Shown piece by piece: positions 23,832 to 32,630 of a stretch of 64,000 nucleotides of DNA. Numbering within the stretch: the first letter of the stretch is position 1; each line of letters opens with the position of its first letter. The notes beneath the pieces are model-generated. The model ran no database searches. It had not been told where the DNA came from and saw only the letters and a list, made by a program, of their open reading frames with translations. Source of the stretch: Glutamicibacter nicotianae (lineage in GTDB: Bacteria; Actinomycetota; Actinomycetes; Actinomycetales; Micrococcaceae); the NCBI RefSeq assembly GCF_006539525.1, contig NZ_BJNE01000005.1, positions 1 through 64,000 on the forward strand. Reading direction: 5' to 3'. Made by a program: the position numbers and the translations under genes.

Positions 23832-25184
23832 CTAGCTGGCTGGCATCTGCTGCTGCGCGTCTTCCAACGCCTTGCGGACATCCGCCTCGGTGATTTCCTC
23901 GCCCTGGGCGATGCGGGCGAACTGCTTGGCGATGGCCTCGCCGACAAGCGATTCCATCTGGCCTTCGGTGGGGAACAGCGGCATCGGGGCCGCGTTATTG
24001 GCCAGGATTTCCTTCTTGGCCTGCTGCTCATCAGTGCCGAAGGCCGGGTCGTCAAAGGCTTCCGTGACCGATGGCAGGGAGGTGTACTTGGCATTCAGCG
24101 TCTTCTGCTCATCGACGCTGAGCAAGTGGTTCACGAATTCGAGGGCGGCGTCCTTGTTATCCGAGTTCTCAAAGACGCTGACATTAATGCCTGCAACCAG
24201 CGACTGGGTGGCTTCCTGCCCGGTTGCCCCGGAATCCTTCAGCGGGATGGGCGCCATGGCATAGTCCTCGAAGCCAGCGGCCTTGAACGACTTCCCGGGG
24301 GCCTGGTCGAAGAACATGGCGGCGTTGCCGTCCATGATTTCCCCTGGGAGCACCGAACCGTCATTGATCTCGGCGTTGGACTTGGAGACCACGCCGGTCT
24401 CGCCCATCAGCTGGATCCAGTCGTTGACGCCACTGACGATGCCATCATTGGTGAAGTCCGGCTTGCCGTCTTTCGTATACAGCTCGCCCCCGTTCTGCAT
24501 GCCCAGGATGAATGCAGCGTGGGCATTGTTGGCGGTACGTTGTCCGGCCAAGGCGAAGCCGTACTGGTCGATCTTGCCGTCGTCGTCGGTATCCTTGGTC
24601 AGCTTCTTGGCGGTGGCCAGGAATTCATCCCAGGTCTTCGGCGCCTGCTTAATGCCGGCCTCCTCGAACATCTTGGTGTTGTAGTACAAGCCGTAGGCCA
24701 TGGAGTACAACGGCAACGAGGTGGGGGCCTGCCCCTCGGCGCCACCGGTAGCCAGGGCCGCGGGCACGAACTTTTCTGCGCCTCCCACGGCTTCAAGCGC
24801 CTCGCCTTCAAAGGGGACGAAGGCACCGCTGGCCTGCAAGGTGGTAGCCCAGGTGTTCCCGATGTTCAGCACATCAGGGCCTTCGCCGCTGGAGACGGCG
24901 GTGAGGATGCGGTTGTACAGGTCTGCCCAGGGGACGACCTCCAGCTCGACCTCGATGCCGGTTTCCTCGGTGAACCGCTTGATGGATTCACCCAGGATCT
25001 CTTCATCCTGGGTGACGGAGCTTCCCTGGTTCGAAGCCCAGTAGGTGATGGTTCCGCCGGCTTCCGCCGACCCGGAGCCGGAAGCCGCGCCGGAGCAGCC
25101 GGCCAGGCCGCTGAGCGAGAGCGCAGCGATGGAGGTGATCGCGACGATGCGCCCTAGATTATTCGTGAAATGGGGTGAAGGCAT
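23832..25184 (-). CDS. Extracellular sugar-binding lipoprotein of the ABC importer
   Basis: The 450-residue protein has an N-terminal signal with lipobox LAGC (residues about 26-29), so it should be lipid-anchored outside the membrane. The mature part is a CUT1 solute-binding protein (ITYWASNQGSSVTQDEE, VNHLLSVDEQK). It delivers the sugar to the two permeases downstream. Acidic start of the mature protein and length are typical. The ligand cannot be told from sequence. Confidence 0.9.
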   Translation of the reverse strand: MPSPHFTNNLGRIVAITSIAALSLSGLAGCSGAASGSGSAEAGGTITYWASNQGSSVTQDEEILGESIKRFTEETGIEVELEVVPWADLYNRILTAVSSGEGPDVLNIGNTWATTLQASGAFVPFEGEALEAVGGAEKFVPAALATGGAEGQAPTSLPLYSMAYGLYYNTKMFEEAGIKQAPKTWDEFLATAKKLTKDTDDDGKIDQYGFALAGQRTANNAHAAFILGMQNGGELYTKDGKPDFTNDGIVSGVNDWIQLMGETGVVSKSNAEINDGSVLPGEIMDGNAAMFFDQAPGKSFKAAGFEDYAMAPIPLKDSGATGQEATQSLVAGINVSVFENSDNKDAALEFVNHLLSVDEQKTLNAKYTSLPSVTEAFDDPAFGTDEQQAKKEILANNAAPMPLFPTEGQMESLVGEAIAKQFARIAQGEEITEADVRKALEDAQQQMPAS

Positions 25185-25228
25185 GGTGGTTCCTTTTCAG
25201 ATGCGGGTGGTGTTGCGAAGGGCAGGAT

Positions 25229-26341
25229 TCAGGCAAGGATGCTGGGGGCCGAAGGGTCCCAGGCCGGGTCCAGCAACTCGATGGGCTCGACGGTCGAGGC
25301 CACCTCGACGAATGCTCCCGACTCGATGGCTTCTGCGACACTGACCATGATGTCCAGGACATGGAACGCCAATTCGCCTGGCACGCGTTCCTTGCGGCCC
25401 TCGCGGATGGCTTGGGCCAGTTCGGCAACGCCCGTGCCGCGCCCGTATCGGGATCCTTGGGCTACGACAACACTCGGTTCCTGGTCCGCCAAATGGAGGA
25501 TGGTGTCCCCGGTGAATTCGTTGGGATCCGGAAGCTGCGCGGTGCCTTCTGTTCCCGAGATCTCCACGAATCCTGCACGCTTCAGCTTTGAGTCGAAGCT
25601 GAAGATGCACTGAGCACTGGCCCCGGATTCAAAGGAGAGCAACGCTGAGACGTGGGTTGGAACTTGGACCGGGAAACTGGTTCCAGCCTTCGGACCGGCA
25701 CCGATGACGCGTTGCGCCCTGGCCTGGGAACCCAAGGCGGCGACCTTGGCGACCGGGCCGAAAACCCGCACCAGGGTGGTCAGGTAGTAGGGGCCGAGAT
25801 CGAAGAGCGGTCCAGCGCCGTGGGCGAAGAGGAATTCGGGGCTGTGGTGCCAGGATTCTGGTCCCGGGCCTTGGAAGATAGCCAGTCCCGTGAGCGGGGT
25901 GCCGATGGCGCCGCTTTCGATCTGCCGCAGGCCGCTCTGGACGCCCGCACCCAAGATGGTGTCTGGAGCCACGGCAACCCGGACGCCTGCCGCCTTGGCT
26001 GCTGAAGCCAGCTGCCGCCCGGATTCGCGGTCCAGCGCGTAGGGCTTCTCGCCCCATACGTGCTTGCCGGCGGCTACCGCCTGCAACGCCACCTCGACAT
26101 GGACCGCCGGGATGGTCAGGTTCACGACGATCTGGATGTCGTCGCGGGCCAGCAATTCCGCATAGGTTCCCGAGGCTTCAACAGACCATTTGCGCGCTTG
26201 GCTTGCTGCGCGTTGGGTATCGAGGTCGGCGATGAATCGTACCGCGAGATCCGGGAATGCGGTGAGATTCTCCAGATACTGGTCGCTGATCGTGCCGGCG
26301 CCGACAATGCCCACGCCCATAGGCTGGTTCTGGGATTCCAT
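25229..26341 (-). CDS. Gfo/Idh/MocA-family oxidoreductase (second of two)
   Basis: The 370-residue sugar dehydrogenase has GVGIVGAGTISDQYLENL for NAD binding, IVVNLTIPAVHVEVALQA, and VWGEKPYALD containing the EKP motif, then a C-terminal barrel-like domain. ATG 26341 is preferred over GTG 26347 because the AAGGAA site then has normal spacing. It is the second gene of the operon after the TIM-barrel gene. It probably oxidises or reduces the imported sugar or its aglycone conjugate. Confidence 0.87.
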   Translation of the reverse strand: MESQNQPMGVGIVGAGTISDQYLENLTAFPDLAVRFIADLDTQRAASQARKWSVEASGTYAELLARDDIQIVVNLTIPAVHVEVALQAVAAGKHVWGEKPYALDRESGRQLASAAKAAGVRVAVAPDTILGAGVQSGLRQIESGAIGTPLTGLAIFQGPGPESWHHSPEFLFAHGAGPLFDLGPYYLTTLVRVFGPVAKVAALGSQARAQRVIGAGPKAGTSFPVQVPTHVSALLSFESGASAQCIFSFDSKLKRAGFVEISGTEGTAQLPDPNEFTGDTILHLADQEPSVVVAQGSRYGRGTGVAELAQAIREGRKERVPGELAFHVLDIMVSVAEAIESGAFVEVASTVEPIELLDPAWDPSAPSILA

Positions 26342-26346
26342 CTGCA

Positions 26347-27087
26347 CTAGTTCCTTTCGGTTACCAGGTAGTCTCGGCTTTGGGTCACGGCCTGGAAGAT
26401 ATCACCGGCGAAGTCATCGAGTTCCACCACATGCAGCAGGCCGCTGGTGGCACCGATGATCTGGTCGATCGGCATGGAGCCACTCCCGACTGCGACCTGT
26501 TCCTTGTGATTCTTCGACTTCGGCCCGTCCTTGATATGCAGGGCCACGACGCGGGGAGCGAGTGATTCAAGCAGCTGGAGCACATCGGCGCCGCCCACGG
26601 CAGCCCAGTAGGTGTCCACTTCCAGCGCGACGTCCGGGTCCAGCAGGCTGGCGAGGTATTCCAGTGCTGTTGCGCCATTGATCTTGCTGGAGATTTCCCA
26701 GTCGTGGTTGTGGTACCCGACCTTGATGCCGTATTCGCCACCCAGCCTGGCGGCTGCGTTGAGCTTGTCCGCGATGGCGCGAATGGATTTGGCATCCTGC
26801 CACTGCTCGGCCGGGATGAACGGATCGATAACGGTGGTGATGCCGAGTTTTCCTGCGGCCACGAAGACCTCGTCGTAGTCCGAAGAGAGCAATGGCGCGT
26901 GGGCAGTGGGTGCGCTGAGCTGATTCTCGGTCAGCGCCTGGGCATACTCGTCGGAGCGAGCCACGAAGTTGTAGGGCTCAACCTGCGTGTAGCCGATGCC
27001 GGCTACCCGTTGAAGGGTCGCTTTAAGGTCATCTGCGATGTGCTCGCGCAGCGTGTACAGCTGGATTGATAGGTCGTGGGCAGGCAA
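26347..27087 (-). CDS. Sugar phosphate isomerase/epimerase-like TIM-barrel protein, TTG start
   Basis: The 246-residue xylose-isomerase-like barrel has IQLYTLREHI at the N-terminus, VGYHNHDWE (metal-site His), VALEVDTYWAAVGGAD and VVALHIKDGP. It is the first gene of the seven-gene operon, divergent from the ROK regulator. No ATG fits: TTG at 27087 has AGGAG six bases upstream and gives the family-typical start PAHDLSIQLYT. Related enzymes isomerise, dehydrate or cleave keto-sugars. Confidence 0.83.
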   Translation of the reverse strand: MPAHDLSIQLYTLREHIADDLKATLQRVAGIGYTQVEPYNFVARSDEYAQALTENQLSAPTAHAPLLSSDYDEVFVAAGKLGITTVIDPFIPAEQWQDAKSIRAIADKLNAAARLGGEYGIKVGYHNHDWEISSKINGATALEYLASLLDPDVALEVDTYWAAVGGADVLQLLESLAPRVVALHIKDGPKSKNHKEQVAVGSGSMPIDQIIGATSGLLHVVELDDFAGDIFQAVTQSRDYLVTERN

Positions 27088-27164
27088 AGGCGTCTCCTGG
27101 ATGAAGTGGTGGGTGCGATCCGGATGATCATGACGTGCGTCACACACTGAGACTAGTTTTACTT

Positions 27165-27195
27165 ATGTCGATAGTCAATAGAAGTATGTCGACAT
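27165..27195. promoter_or_regulatory. Candidate ROK operator, paired ATGTCGAYA repeats
   Basis: ATGTCGATA (27165-27173) and the palindrome ATGTCGACAT (27186-27195) are 21 bp apart, about two helical turns, in the intergenic region between the divergent ROK gene and the sugar operon. A site here could control both directions. Confidence 0.55.
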
Positions 27196-27245
27196 TCTTT
27201 TAAAGTGTTTCTCTGTCTCGTCCACTGCTGTGTTTTACTGGGTTC

Positions 27246-28451
27246 ATGGCCAATCCTTCGAGCCCCCAAAGCCTGCAGTTCGCCCGTGGCGCCAGTGGTG
27301 CCGGCGAGGTCCTGCAACTGTTCATGGACGGCGCCCCGCACAGCCGCACCGACCTTGCCGCACTGACCGGCATGGCTCGTTCCACCCTTCAAGAACGTCT
27401 GGATGTGCTCATCCACCTCGGCCTGATCGGCGCGATCGCCGATGGCGCCTCCACCGGCGGTCGCCCTCCCCAACGGCTCTCATTACTCCCCGACGCCCGA
27501 TTGGTGCTGGCCATCGATTTGGGAGCCAGCCACCTGCGCGTTGCGCTTTCCGACCTTGCCTGCACTCCCCTGGTGCAATCCCAGACACCCATTTCCTTCG
27601 CCGATGGACCTGAAGAGATCTTGCAAACTGCCATGGATCTGGCCAAGGAATTACTGGTTTCCTTGGACCGCGACCGCGAAGACGTCATTGCCGTCGGCAT
27701 GGGCGTGCCGGGACCGGTGAATTTCGAGACCGGCCGGCCGGCCAATCCGCCGATCATGCCCGGATGGGACGATTTCGACATCCCTGCCTGGTTCCAGCAG
27801 TATCTGGATGCCCTGGTTGTCGTGGATAATGACGTGAACCTGATGGCCATTGGCGAGAAAGATCAGCTGGAGTCCGGCAGCGAGGACTTCATCTTCGTCA
27901 AGCTGGCCACCGGCATCGGCTCCGGCATCATCTCCGGAGGACTGCTGCAGCGCGGGGCGCAAGGCACCGCCGGCGATATCGGGCACGTGCGCATTCGCCG
28001 CGGCGACGGCATCTTCTGCCACTGCGGCAATGAAGGCTGCCTGGAAGCCCTGGCCTCCGGGCCCATGATTGCCGCCGCGCTGCGCTCAGAAGGCATCGAG
28101 GCCAACAGCAACATGGATGTGGTTGGCCTGGTGAATTCGGGGAACATCCAGGCGATCCGCGCGGTACGCCAGGCCGGGCGCGATTTGGGCGAAGTTTTGG
28201 CTGCTAGCGTGAGCCTGCTGAACCCATCGCTGATCGTGGTGGGCGGACGGATCTCTGCCGCCGGAGAGCACCTGCTGGCAGGCATCCGCGAAGTGGTTTA
28301 CCAGCGCGGAGCCCCGCTATCGACCCAGCATCTGCAGATCCGCACATCGCGCAGCTGGGAGGCTGGTGCCCTGCGTGGAGCCAGCATGATCGCCGTCAGC
28401 CAGGCGCTGAGTCCGCAGGAAATCGAGCGTAGCGCGCTGGCGCTGATCTGA
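27246..28451 (+). CDS. ROK-family transcriptional regulator
   Basis: The 401-residue protein has an N-terminal winged helix (about 15-75; RTDLAALTGMARSTLQERLDVLIHLGLI) followed by a ROK sugar-kinase-like domain (about 85-395; AIDLGASHLRVALSD, GVGVPGPVNF, VVDNDVNLMAIGE). The zinc motif C-H-C-G-N-E-G-C-L is present (FCHCGNEGCLEALAS). ROK repressors usually release DNA upon binding the sugar taken up by the neighbouring transporter. It is divergent from the seven-gene sugar operon, its likely target. Confidence 0.9.
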   Translation: MANPSSPQSLQFARGASGAGEVLQLFMDGAPHSRTDLAALTGMARSTLQERLDVLIHLGLIGAIADGASTGGRPPQRLSLLPDARLVLAIDLGASHLRVALSDLACTPLVQSQTPISFADGPEEILQTAMDLAKELLVSLDRDREDVIAVGMGVPGPVNFETGRPANPPIMPGWDDFDIPAWFQQYLDALVVVDNDVNLMAIGEKDQLESGSEDFIFVKLATGIGSGIISGGLLQRGAQGTAGDIGHVRIRRGDGIFCHCGNEGCLEALASGPMIAAALRSEGIEANSNMDVVGLVNSGNIQAIRAVRQAGRDLGEVLAASVSLLNPSLIVVGGRISAAGEHLLAGIREVVYQRGAPLSTQHLQIRTSRSWEAGALRGASMIAVSQALSPQEIERSALALI

Positions 28452-28490
28452 GCCAGCTAGCAGCTGGACGCACCCGTAAATTCCTATGAA

Positions 28491-28507
28491 TCTGAAATAC
28501 CGGACAG
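28491..28507 (+). promoter_or_regulatory. HutR-like site upstream of hutU
   Basis: TCTGAAATACCGGACAG lies about 85 bp before the hutU start. It is 16/17 identical to the site upstream of hutG and similar to that at hutH. The reported HutR motif of corynebacteria (TCTGwwATwCCAGA, recalled from the literature) fits with one mismatch. Confidence 0.65.
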
Positions 28508-28590
28508 CTCTGCCGATTCTCCGGTGTCCAACCCATGGCTCATGGCCAATGATGGAATCAGTTAGCTACGTTACATCTTAAGGAATTGCC

Positions 28591-30267
28591 ATGAGCCACG
28601 AACCACGTGTCGTCCGCGCCCCGCGCGGCACCGAACTGACCGCCAAATCCTGGGCCACCGAGGCCCCACTGCGCATGCTGATGAACAACTTGGATCCGGA
28701 AGTCGCCGAACGACCCGAGGATCTCGTGGTCTACGGCGGAACCGGCAAGGCGGCCCGTTCCTGGGAAGCATTCGACGCCATTGTCGAGACGCTCAAGGAC
28801 CTGGAAGAGAACGAAACGCTGCTGGTGCAGTCCGGCAAGCCCGTGGGCGTCTTCAAGACCAACAAGTGGGCGCCGCGGGTGCTGATTGCCAACTCCAACC
28901 TCGTGGGCGACTGGGCCGACTGGGAGCACTTCCGCAAGCTCGAAGCAGAAGGCCTGATGATGTATGGCCAGATGACCGCCGGCTCCTGGATCTACATTGG
29001 CACCCAGGGCATCTTGCAGGGCACCTACGAGACCTTCGCCGCGATCGCCAAGAAGCGCTTCAACGGCACGCTGGCCGGTACCTTGACCCTGACCGGCGGT
29101 TGCGGCGGAATGGGCGGCGCCCAGCCGCTTGCGGTAACCCTCAATGGCGGTGCCGTGCTGATTGTCGACGTCGATGAAACCCGCCTGCGCCGCCGTGCAT
29201 CCAAGCGCTACCTCGACGAAGTCGAGCTGGATCTGGACAAGGCGCTGGAGAAGGTGCTGGCGGCCAAGTCCGAAGGACGTCCGCTGTCCGTTGGCTACGT
29301 CGGCAACGCCGCGGAGGTTTTCCCGGCACTGCTCAAGCGCCACGAAGCCGGTGAATTCGCCTTCGACATCGTCACCGACCAGACCAGCGCCCACGATCCG
29401 CTGAGCTACCTGCCGGTGGAATTCACTATGGAGCAGTGGCACGCCGAGGCCGAAGCGGATCCGGTGGGCTTCACCAAGAAGTCGCAGGCCGCGATGGCCG
29501 CGCATGTCGAGGCCATGGTCGGGTTCCAGGAGGCAGGCGCCGAGGTCTTCGACTACGGCAACTCGATCCGCGACGAGGCTCGCAAGGGCGGCTTCACCCG
29601 CGCCTTCGAATTCCCGGGCTTCGTCCCGGCCTACATCCGCCCGCTGTTCTGCGAGGGGCTGGGCCCATTCCGCTGGGTGGCGCTGTCCGGAGATCCGGAA
29701 GACATCAAGGTCACCGACCAGGCGCTGAAGGAATTGTTCCCGGAGAACGAGCACCTGCACCGCTGGCTCGATGCCGCCGAGAAGCATGTGGAATTCGAAG
29801 GCCTGCCGGCACGAATCTGCTGGCTGGGCTACGGCGAGCGCCACAAGGCGGGCTTGCTGTTCAATCAGCTGGTGGCCGAAGGCAAGGTGTCCGCTCCGAT
29901 CGTCATCGGCCGCGACCACCTGGATTCGGGTTCGGTAGCATCGCCATACCGCGAAACCGAGGCCATGAAGGACGGCAGCGATGCCGTGGCCGACTGGCCG
30001 CTGCTGAACGCGCTGACCGCCACCAGCTCGGGTGCCTCGTGGGTATCGATCCATCATGGCGGCGGCGTCGGCATGGGCCGTTCCATCCACGCCGGCCAGG
30101 TTTCCTTGGCTGATGGCAGCGAACTGGCTGCCGCGAAGCTCGAAGCACTGCTCACCAATGATCCGGGCATGGGCGTCATCCGCCACGTGGATGCCGGATA
30201 CGAACGTGCCGCCGAGGTCGCCGCCGAGCGCGGAGTGCGCATTCCGATGGCAGCGCAGGAGAAGTAG
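28591..30267 (+). CDS. hutU: Urocanate hydratase
   Basis: Urocanate hydratase converts urocanate to 4-imidazolone-5-propanoate, the second step of histidine degradation. The 558-residue protein has the NAD-binding region [21 protein letters not shown] and the catalytic segment [16 protein letters not shown], with the conserved Cys region. The length (about 555) is typical. The gene is alone here, with a strong HutR-like site upstream and a hairpin terminator at 30282-30315. It is 2.4 kb from hutH and 21 kb from hutG. Confidence 0.96.
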   Translation: MSHEPRVVRAPRGTELTAKSWATEAPLRMLMNNLDPEVAERPEDLVVYGGTGKAARSWEAFDAIVETLKDLEENETLLVQSGKPVGVFKTNKWAPRVLIANSNLVGDWADWEHFRKLEAEGLMMYGQMTAGSWIYIGTQGILQGTYETFAAIAKKRFNGTLAGTLTLTGGCGGMGGAQPLAVTLNGGAVLIVDVDETRLRRRASKRYLDEVELDLDKALEKVLAAKSEGRPLSVGYVGNAAEVFPALLKRHEAGEFAFDIVTDQTSAHDPLSYLPVEFTMEQWHAEAEADPVGFTKKSQAAMAAHVEAMVGFQEAGAEVFDYGNSIRDEARKGGFTRAFEFPGFVPAYIRPLFCEGLGPFRWVALSGDPEDIKVTDQALKELFPENEHLHRWLDAAEKHVEFEGLPARICWLGYGERHKAGLLFNQLVAEGKVSAPIVIGRDHLDSGSVASPYRETEAMKDGSDAVADWPLLNALTATSSGASWVSIHHGGGVGMGRSIHAGQVSLADGSELAAAKLEALLTNDPGMGVIRHVDAGYERAAEVAAERGVRIPMAAQEK

Positions 30268-30281
30268 CACCCTTTTAAATC

Positions 30282-30315
30282 AGCTTGAGGCGCCACCGAG
30301 GTGGCGCCTCAAGCT
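30282..30315. terminator. Bidirectional hairpin between hutU and dps
   Basis: A perfect 16-bp stem (30282-30297 with 30300-30315; arms AGCTTGAGGCGCCACC and complement) sits between two convergent genes. It is flanked by short AT-rich stretches on both sides. Confidence 0.8.
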
Positions 30316-30349
30316 ATTGTCATCTAATTGCTGGTCATCACTTCCGGCA

Positions 30350-30859
30350 CTATGGCTTGCGTGTTTCGGCACTGATGAACCATGCCTGCTGTTCCAGATC
30401 CGCAATGTACTGGTGCAGGATGTCGGCCGTAGTTGGATCCGCCTCGTCTACCGGATCATGGACCTCGCGCATGACGCCCACGGTTGTCTGCAACGCCTTG
30501 ACAACCATGTCCACTGCATTAGTCGTCAGGATTTCGGTGTTCACCGGTTGTTCCAACTTGGTGTACTTTGTGACCGTTGCCGCCAGTCCATCGGGAGTGG
30601 CATGCAATGCGCGCATCCGCTCGGCGATTTCGTCGGAACCGCGACGTGCGATATCAACGATTTCGTCAAGGTTCTGATGCAGGTCGCGGAAGTTGGGACC
30701 GACAACATTCCAGTGGATCTGCTTGCCTACCAACTGCAGATCCAGCAGCTGGACCAGCACGGTCTGCAAGGAATCGCGCAGCACCTCCGGTGCCACGAAG
30801 CCATTCTCTGCGTTCTCGCGATCGGTTTTCTTCGCTGGAGTATTCTTCGAATTAGCCAA
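30350..30859 (-). CDS. dps: Dps-family ferritin-like DNA-protection protein
   Basis: The 169-residue protein has the Dps ferroxidase pattern: LQLVGKQIHWNVVGPNFRDLHQNLDEIVD (His, Asp and Glu of the inter-subunit site) followed by DEIAERMRALHATPDG. Dps dodecamers oxidise and store iron and protect DNA during starvation or oxidative stress. It starts at TTG 30859, with AAGGAG five bases upstream; no ATG fits. The short Lys-rich N-terminal tail (NSKNTPAKKTDREN) could bind DNA. A 381-bp region without a gene follows upstream. Confidence 0.92.
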   Translation of the reverse strand: MANSKNTPAKKTDRENAENGFVAPEVLRDSLQTVLVQLLDLQLVGKQIHWNVVGPNFRDLHQNLDEIVDIARRGSDEIAERMRALHATPDGLAATVTKYTKLEQPVNTEILTTNAVDMVVKALQTTVGVMREVHDPVDEADPTTADILHQYIADLEQQAWFISAETRKP

Positions 30860-31240
30860 TGCTTCTCCTTACGTTGTCATGGACGCTTGGGGCAAGACCT
30901 TTCTCGGTGTCCCGCTTTTGACACTATCGACTTGGCACCCCGATTCCGAACGAGTGGATCTTTCTTTCGGGCAACGTCCAGCTTTCTCTTCTCTCGTGCC
31001 GAGATTCTCCTGCAATCCCAGCGCGAGCCATGCTGCCTGCCATGCGGATTCACGGAATTGGCTGGAGCCAGCTCCTGTCGCAGCACAACTTGGTGGATGT
31101 TGACCTGTCTCTGCAAGTTGCATGGGGATTGCATTAACTGCAGGTTGCCAGCTGCTCAGAGCTTCCCGGAAAGCTTGAGCAGGCACCTTCAGGCACCTAG
31201 CCCTAGGCACGTCAGGAATCACCGATCCACGGAGGACGAC
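30860..31240. other. Intergenic region of 381 bp without a recognised gene
   Basis: This region carries the 5' sides of dps (minus) and of the low-complexity gene (plus). Open frames through it have no homology that I recognise and no ribosome site. A GGAGGA site at its right end serves the ATG at 31241. I see no clear promoter or repeat. Confidence 0.5.
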
Positions 31241-31603
31241 ATGTCTGAGCAGGATGCAAACGAGCAGTTCGGGAACTTCGACAACAACGGATCTGAAGGC
31301 TACGAGAGCTAGTCCAATTCAGATTTCGATTCAGGAAGCAATGACGGATTTGAAAGACAGCCGTCAGAACAGCAGTCCTTTGGAGGCGGAAACGAATCCG
31401 GCCAGGAATCATACGGCGGCGAAAGCCAAGGAGAATCCTACGGTCACGATGAAGAGTTCGACCAAGAATCACTCGGAAAGGACGAGGGCCAGCCTTACGG
31501 CAGCGACCCGGGGCAGGAATCTCTAGGCGATAGCCAGTCTGGCCAGGCGTACGGCAACAATGAAAGCCAGTTTGGTTCCCAAGAACAGGAAGAGGGGTTC
31601 TAG
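31241..31603 (+). pseudogene. Low-complexity Gly/Ser/Glu/Gln-rich protein gene interrupted by one TAG
   Basis: ATG 31241, preceded by GGAGGACGAC, opens MSEQDANEQFGNFDNNGSEG. The frame reaches TAG at 31310-31312 (codon 24), then continues with no other stop for 96 codons to a second TAG at 31601-31603. Residues are nearly all G, S, E, Q, D, N, Y and F, and include loosely repeated units such as QESYGGESQGESYGH and DPGQESLGDSQ, implying a disordered hydrophilic protein. A single change CAG to TAG would explain the stop. A terminator follows at 31673. Without readthrough only a 23-residue peptide is made. I do not recognise its family. Confidence 0.6.
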
Positions 31604-31672
31604 GGAGCTTGCAGCTTGGCAGACACTCCTGCCACGCGGAATTGTGGCCCATTCTCCAGTTGGGCACTTGTA

Positions 31673-31721
31673 ATCGCTTCATTGCTTGCACCGGGCAAGT
31701 GGTGAAGCGATCATTCTTTTT
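31673..31721 (+). terminator. Terminator after the low-complexity gene
   Basis: ATCGCTTCA..GCTTGC pairs with GCAAG..TGAAGCGAT (31673-31711), followed by CATTCTTTTT. Confidence 0.7.
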
Positions 31722-31899
31722 GCGACGCAGAATCGCCAGCAGATCTTCTCGGGTTTGGTCTCGGACCTGCCAATAACCATTAGAGAATATTCGTTCGTTC
31801 CTCTGCCACTCCCGTTGGTTATTAATTGCTGTTCGACGCAGAATGGATATAGGCACCGTGTATCCGAATGTGCTGGCCGGTTCGACTGACAGGATGTAA

Positions 31900-32451
31900 A
31901 TGTTCTCGAAAATTGCCAATCGCTTCGCTGGCCCGCTGGCGGTTGGATTCCTTGCCGTAGCACTGTCAGGTTGCGTGAGCATTGAATCCTCCAGCGAAGA
32001 GACCAAGGCTCCGGAGAATGCTGGTCCCATCGAAGGTACCGTCACCCCGAGCGCCAAGGCCTCGGAAGGCGCGGCGACCGGCACGCCTAATGTTCCGAAA
32101 TCACCTGCGGACAGCACGTTCCAGTCCGTCTATGATTTCCTCGATGCGCAAGCGACCGAAGTCAGATGCACGGACAGCATGGATATCGCCGACATGGGCC
32201 AAATGCTCAAGCTCGTCGGTGATTGCGAAAACGTGACCGTCTCTGGAGACGGAAACATGATCGTCGCTCCGCACATCACGAACCTCGAGCTAAGCGGCAA
32301 CGGAAATATCGCAGCGGTCAAAAACATCAAGCAGGTAGCTTTTAGCGGCATCGGCAATTCGGCCGCATCCCTCAACGAGAACGCCAGGTTCACTGACAAC
32401 GGTTCGTCGAACAAGTTCGGCGAGGACGCCTTCGAAGGCATCACCTTCTAG
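31900..32451 (+). CDS. DUF3060-like lipoprotein
   Basis: The 183-residue protein has a signal peptide with a lipobox around LSGC (residues 23-26), a Ser/Pro/Glu linker, and a C-terminal region of short beta repeats: NVTVSGDGNMIV, NLELSGNGNIAA and QVAFSGIGNSAA, spaced about 18-20 residues. This repeat is typical of DUF3060 actinobacterial lipoproteins of unknown function and suggests a small beta-helix at the cell surface. It is monocistronic with a terminator at 32466-32501. Confidence 0.75.
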   Translation: MFSKIANRFAGPLAVGFLAVALSGCVSIESSSEETKAPENAGPIEGTVTPSAKASEGAATGTPNVPKSPADSTFQSVYDFLDAQATEVRCTDSMDIADMGQMLKLVGDCENVTVSGDGNMIVAPHITNLELSGNGNIAAVKNIKQVAFSGIGNSAASLNENARFTDNGSSNKFGEDAFEGITF

Positions 32452-32465
32452 AACCCGGAATTTTC

Positions 32466-32501
32466 AACGGACCGCGATTGGCATGCCAATTGCGGTCCGT
32501 T
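32466..32501 (+). terminator. Terminator after the DUF3060-like gene
   Basis: AACGGACCGC..ATTGGC pairs with GCCAAT..GCGGTCCGTT, with one mismatch and an AT loop. It lies 15 bp after the stop codon. Confidence 0.75.
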
Positions 32502-32520
32502 CCCTTCTGCCTCCGTGGCG

Positions 32521-32540
32521 CTGTCTGGCATTTCGGACAG
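32521..32540 (-). promoter_or_regulatory. HutR-like site upstream of hutH
   Basis: On the minus strand the site reads CTGTCCGAAATGCCAGACAG; its inner part matches TCTGAAATACCGGACAG at 13 of 16 positions. It is imperfectly palindromic. It lies about 90 bp before the hutH start. Confidence 0.55.
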
Positions 32541-32630
32541 ATGACCCGATTATCGATGCCGTGCCATCCCGTTCTGCCGAACAATGGGAATTAGAGACCT
32601 CATTGCAGCGCAGAGAACGGATTGAACATC

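Noticed and set aside
28558-30270. 570-codon minus-strand ORF opposite hutU
   Set aside because: Shadow of the urocanate hydratase gene; no start signal or recognisable domain.
30032-31312. Long plus-strand ORF from inside hutU to the TAG at 31312
   Set aside because: Only the last 23 codons after ATG 31241 have a ribosome site. The rest crosses hutU and the opposite dps gene and is spurious.
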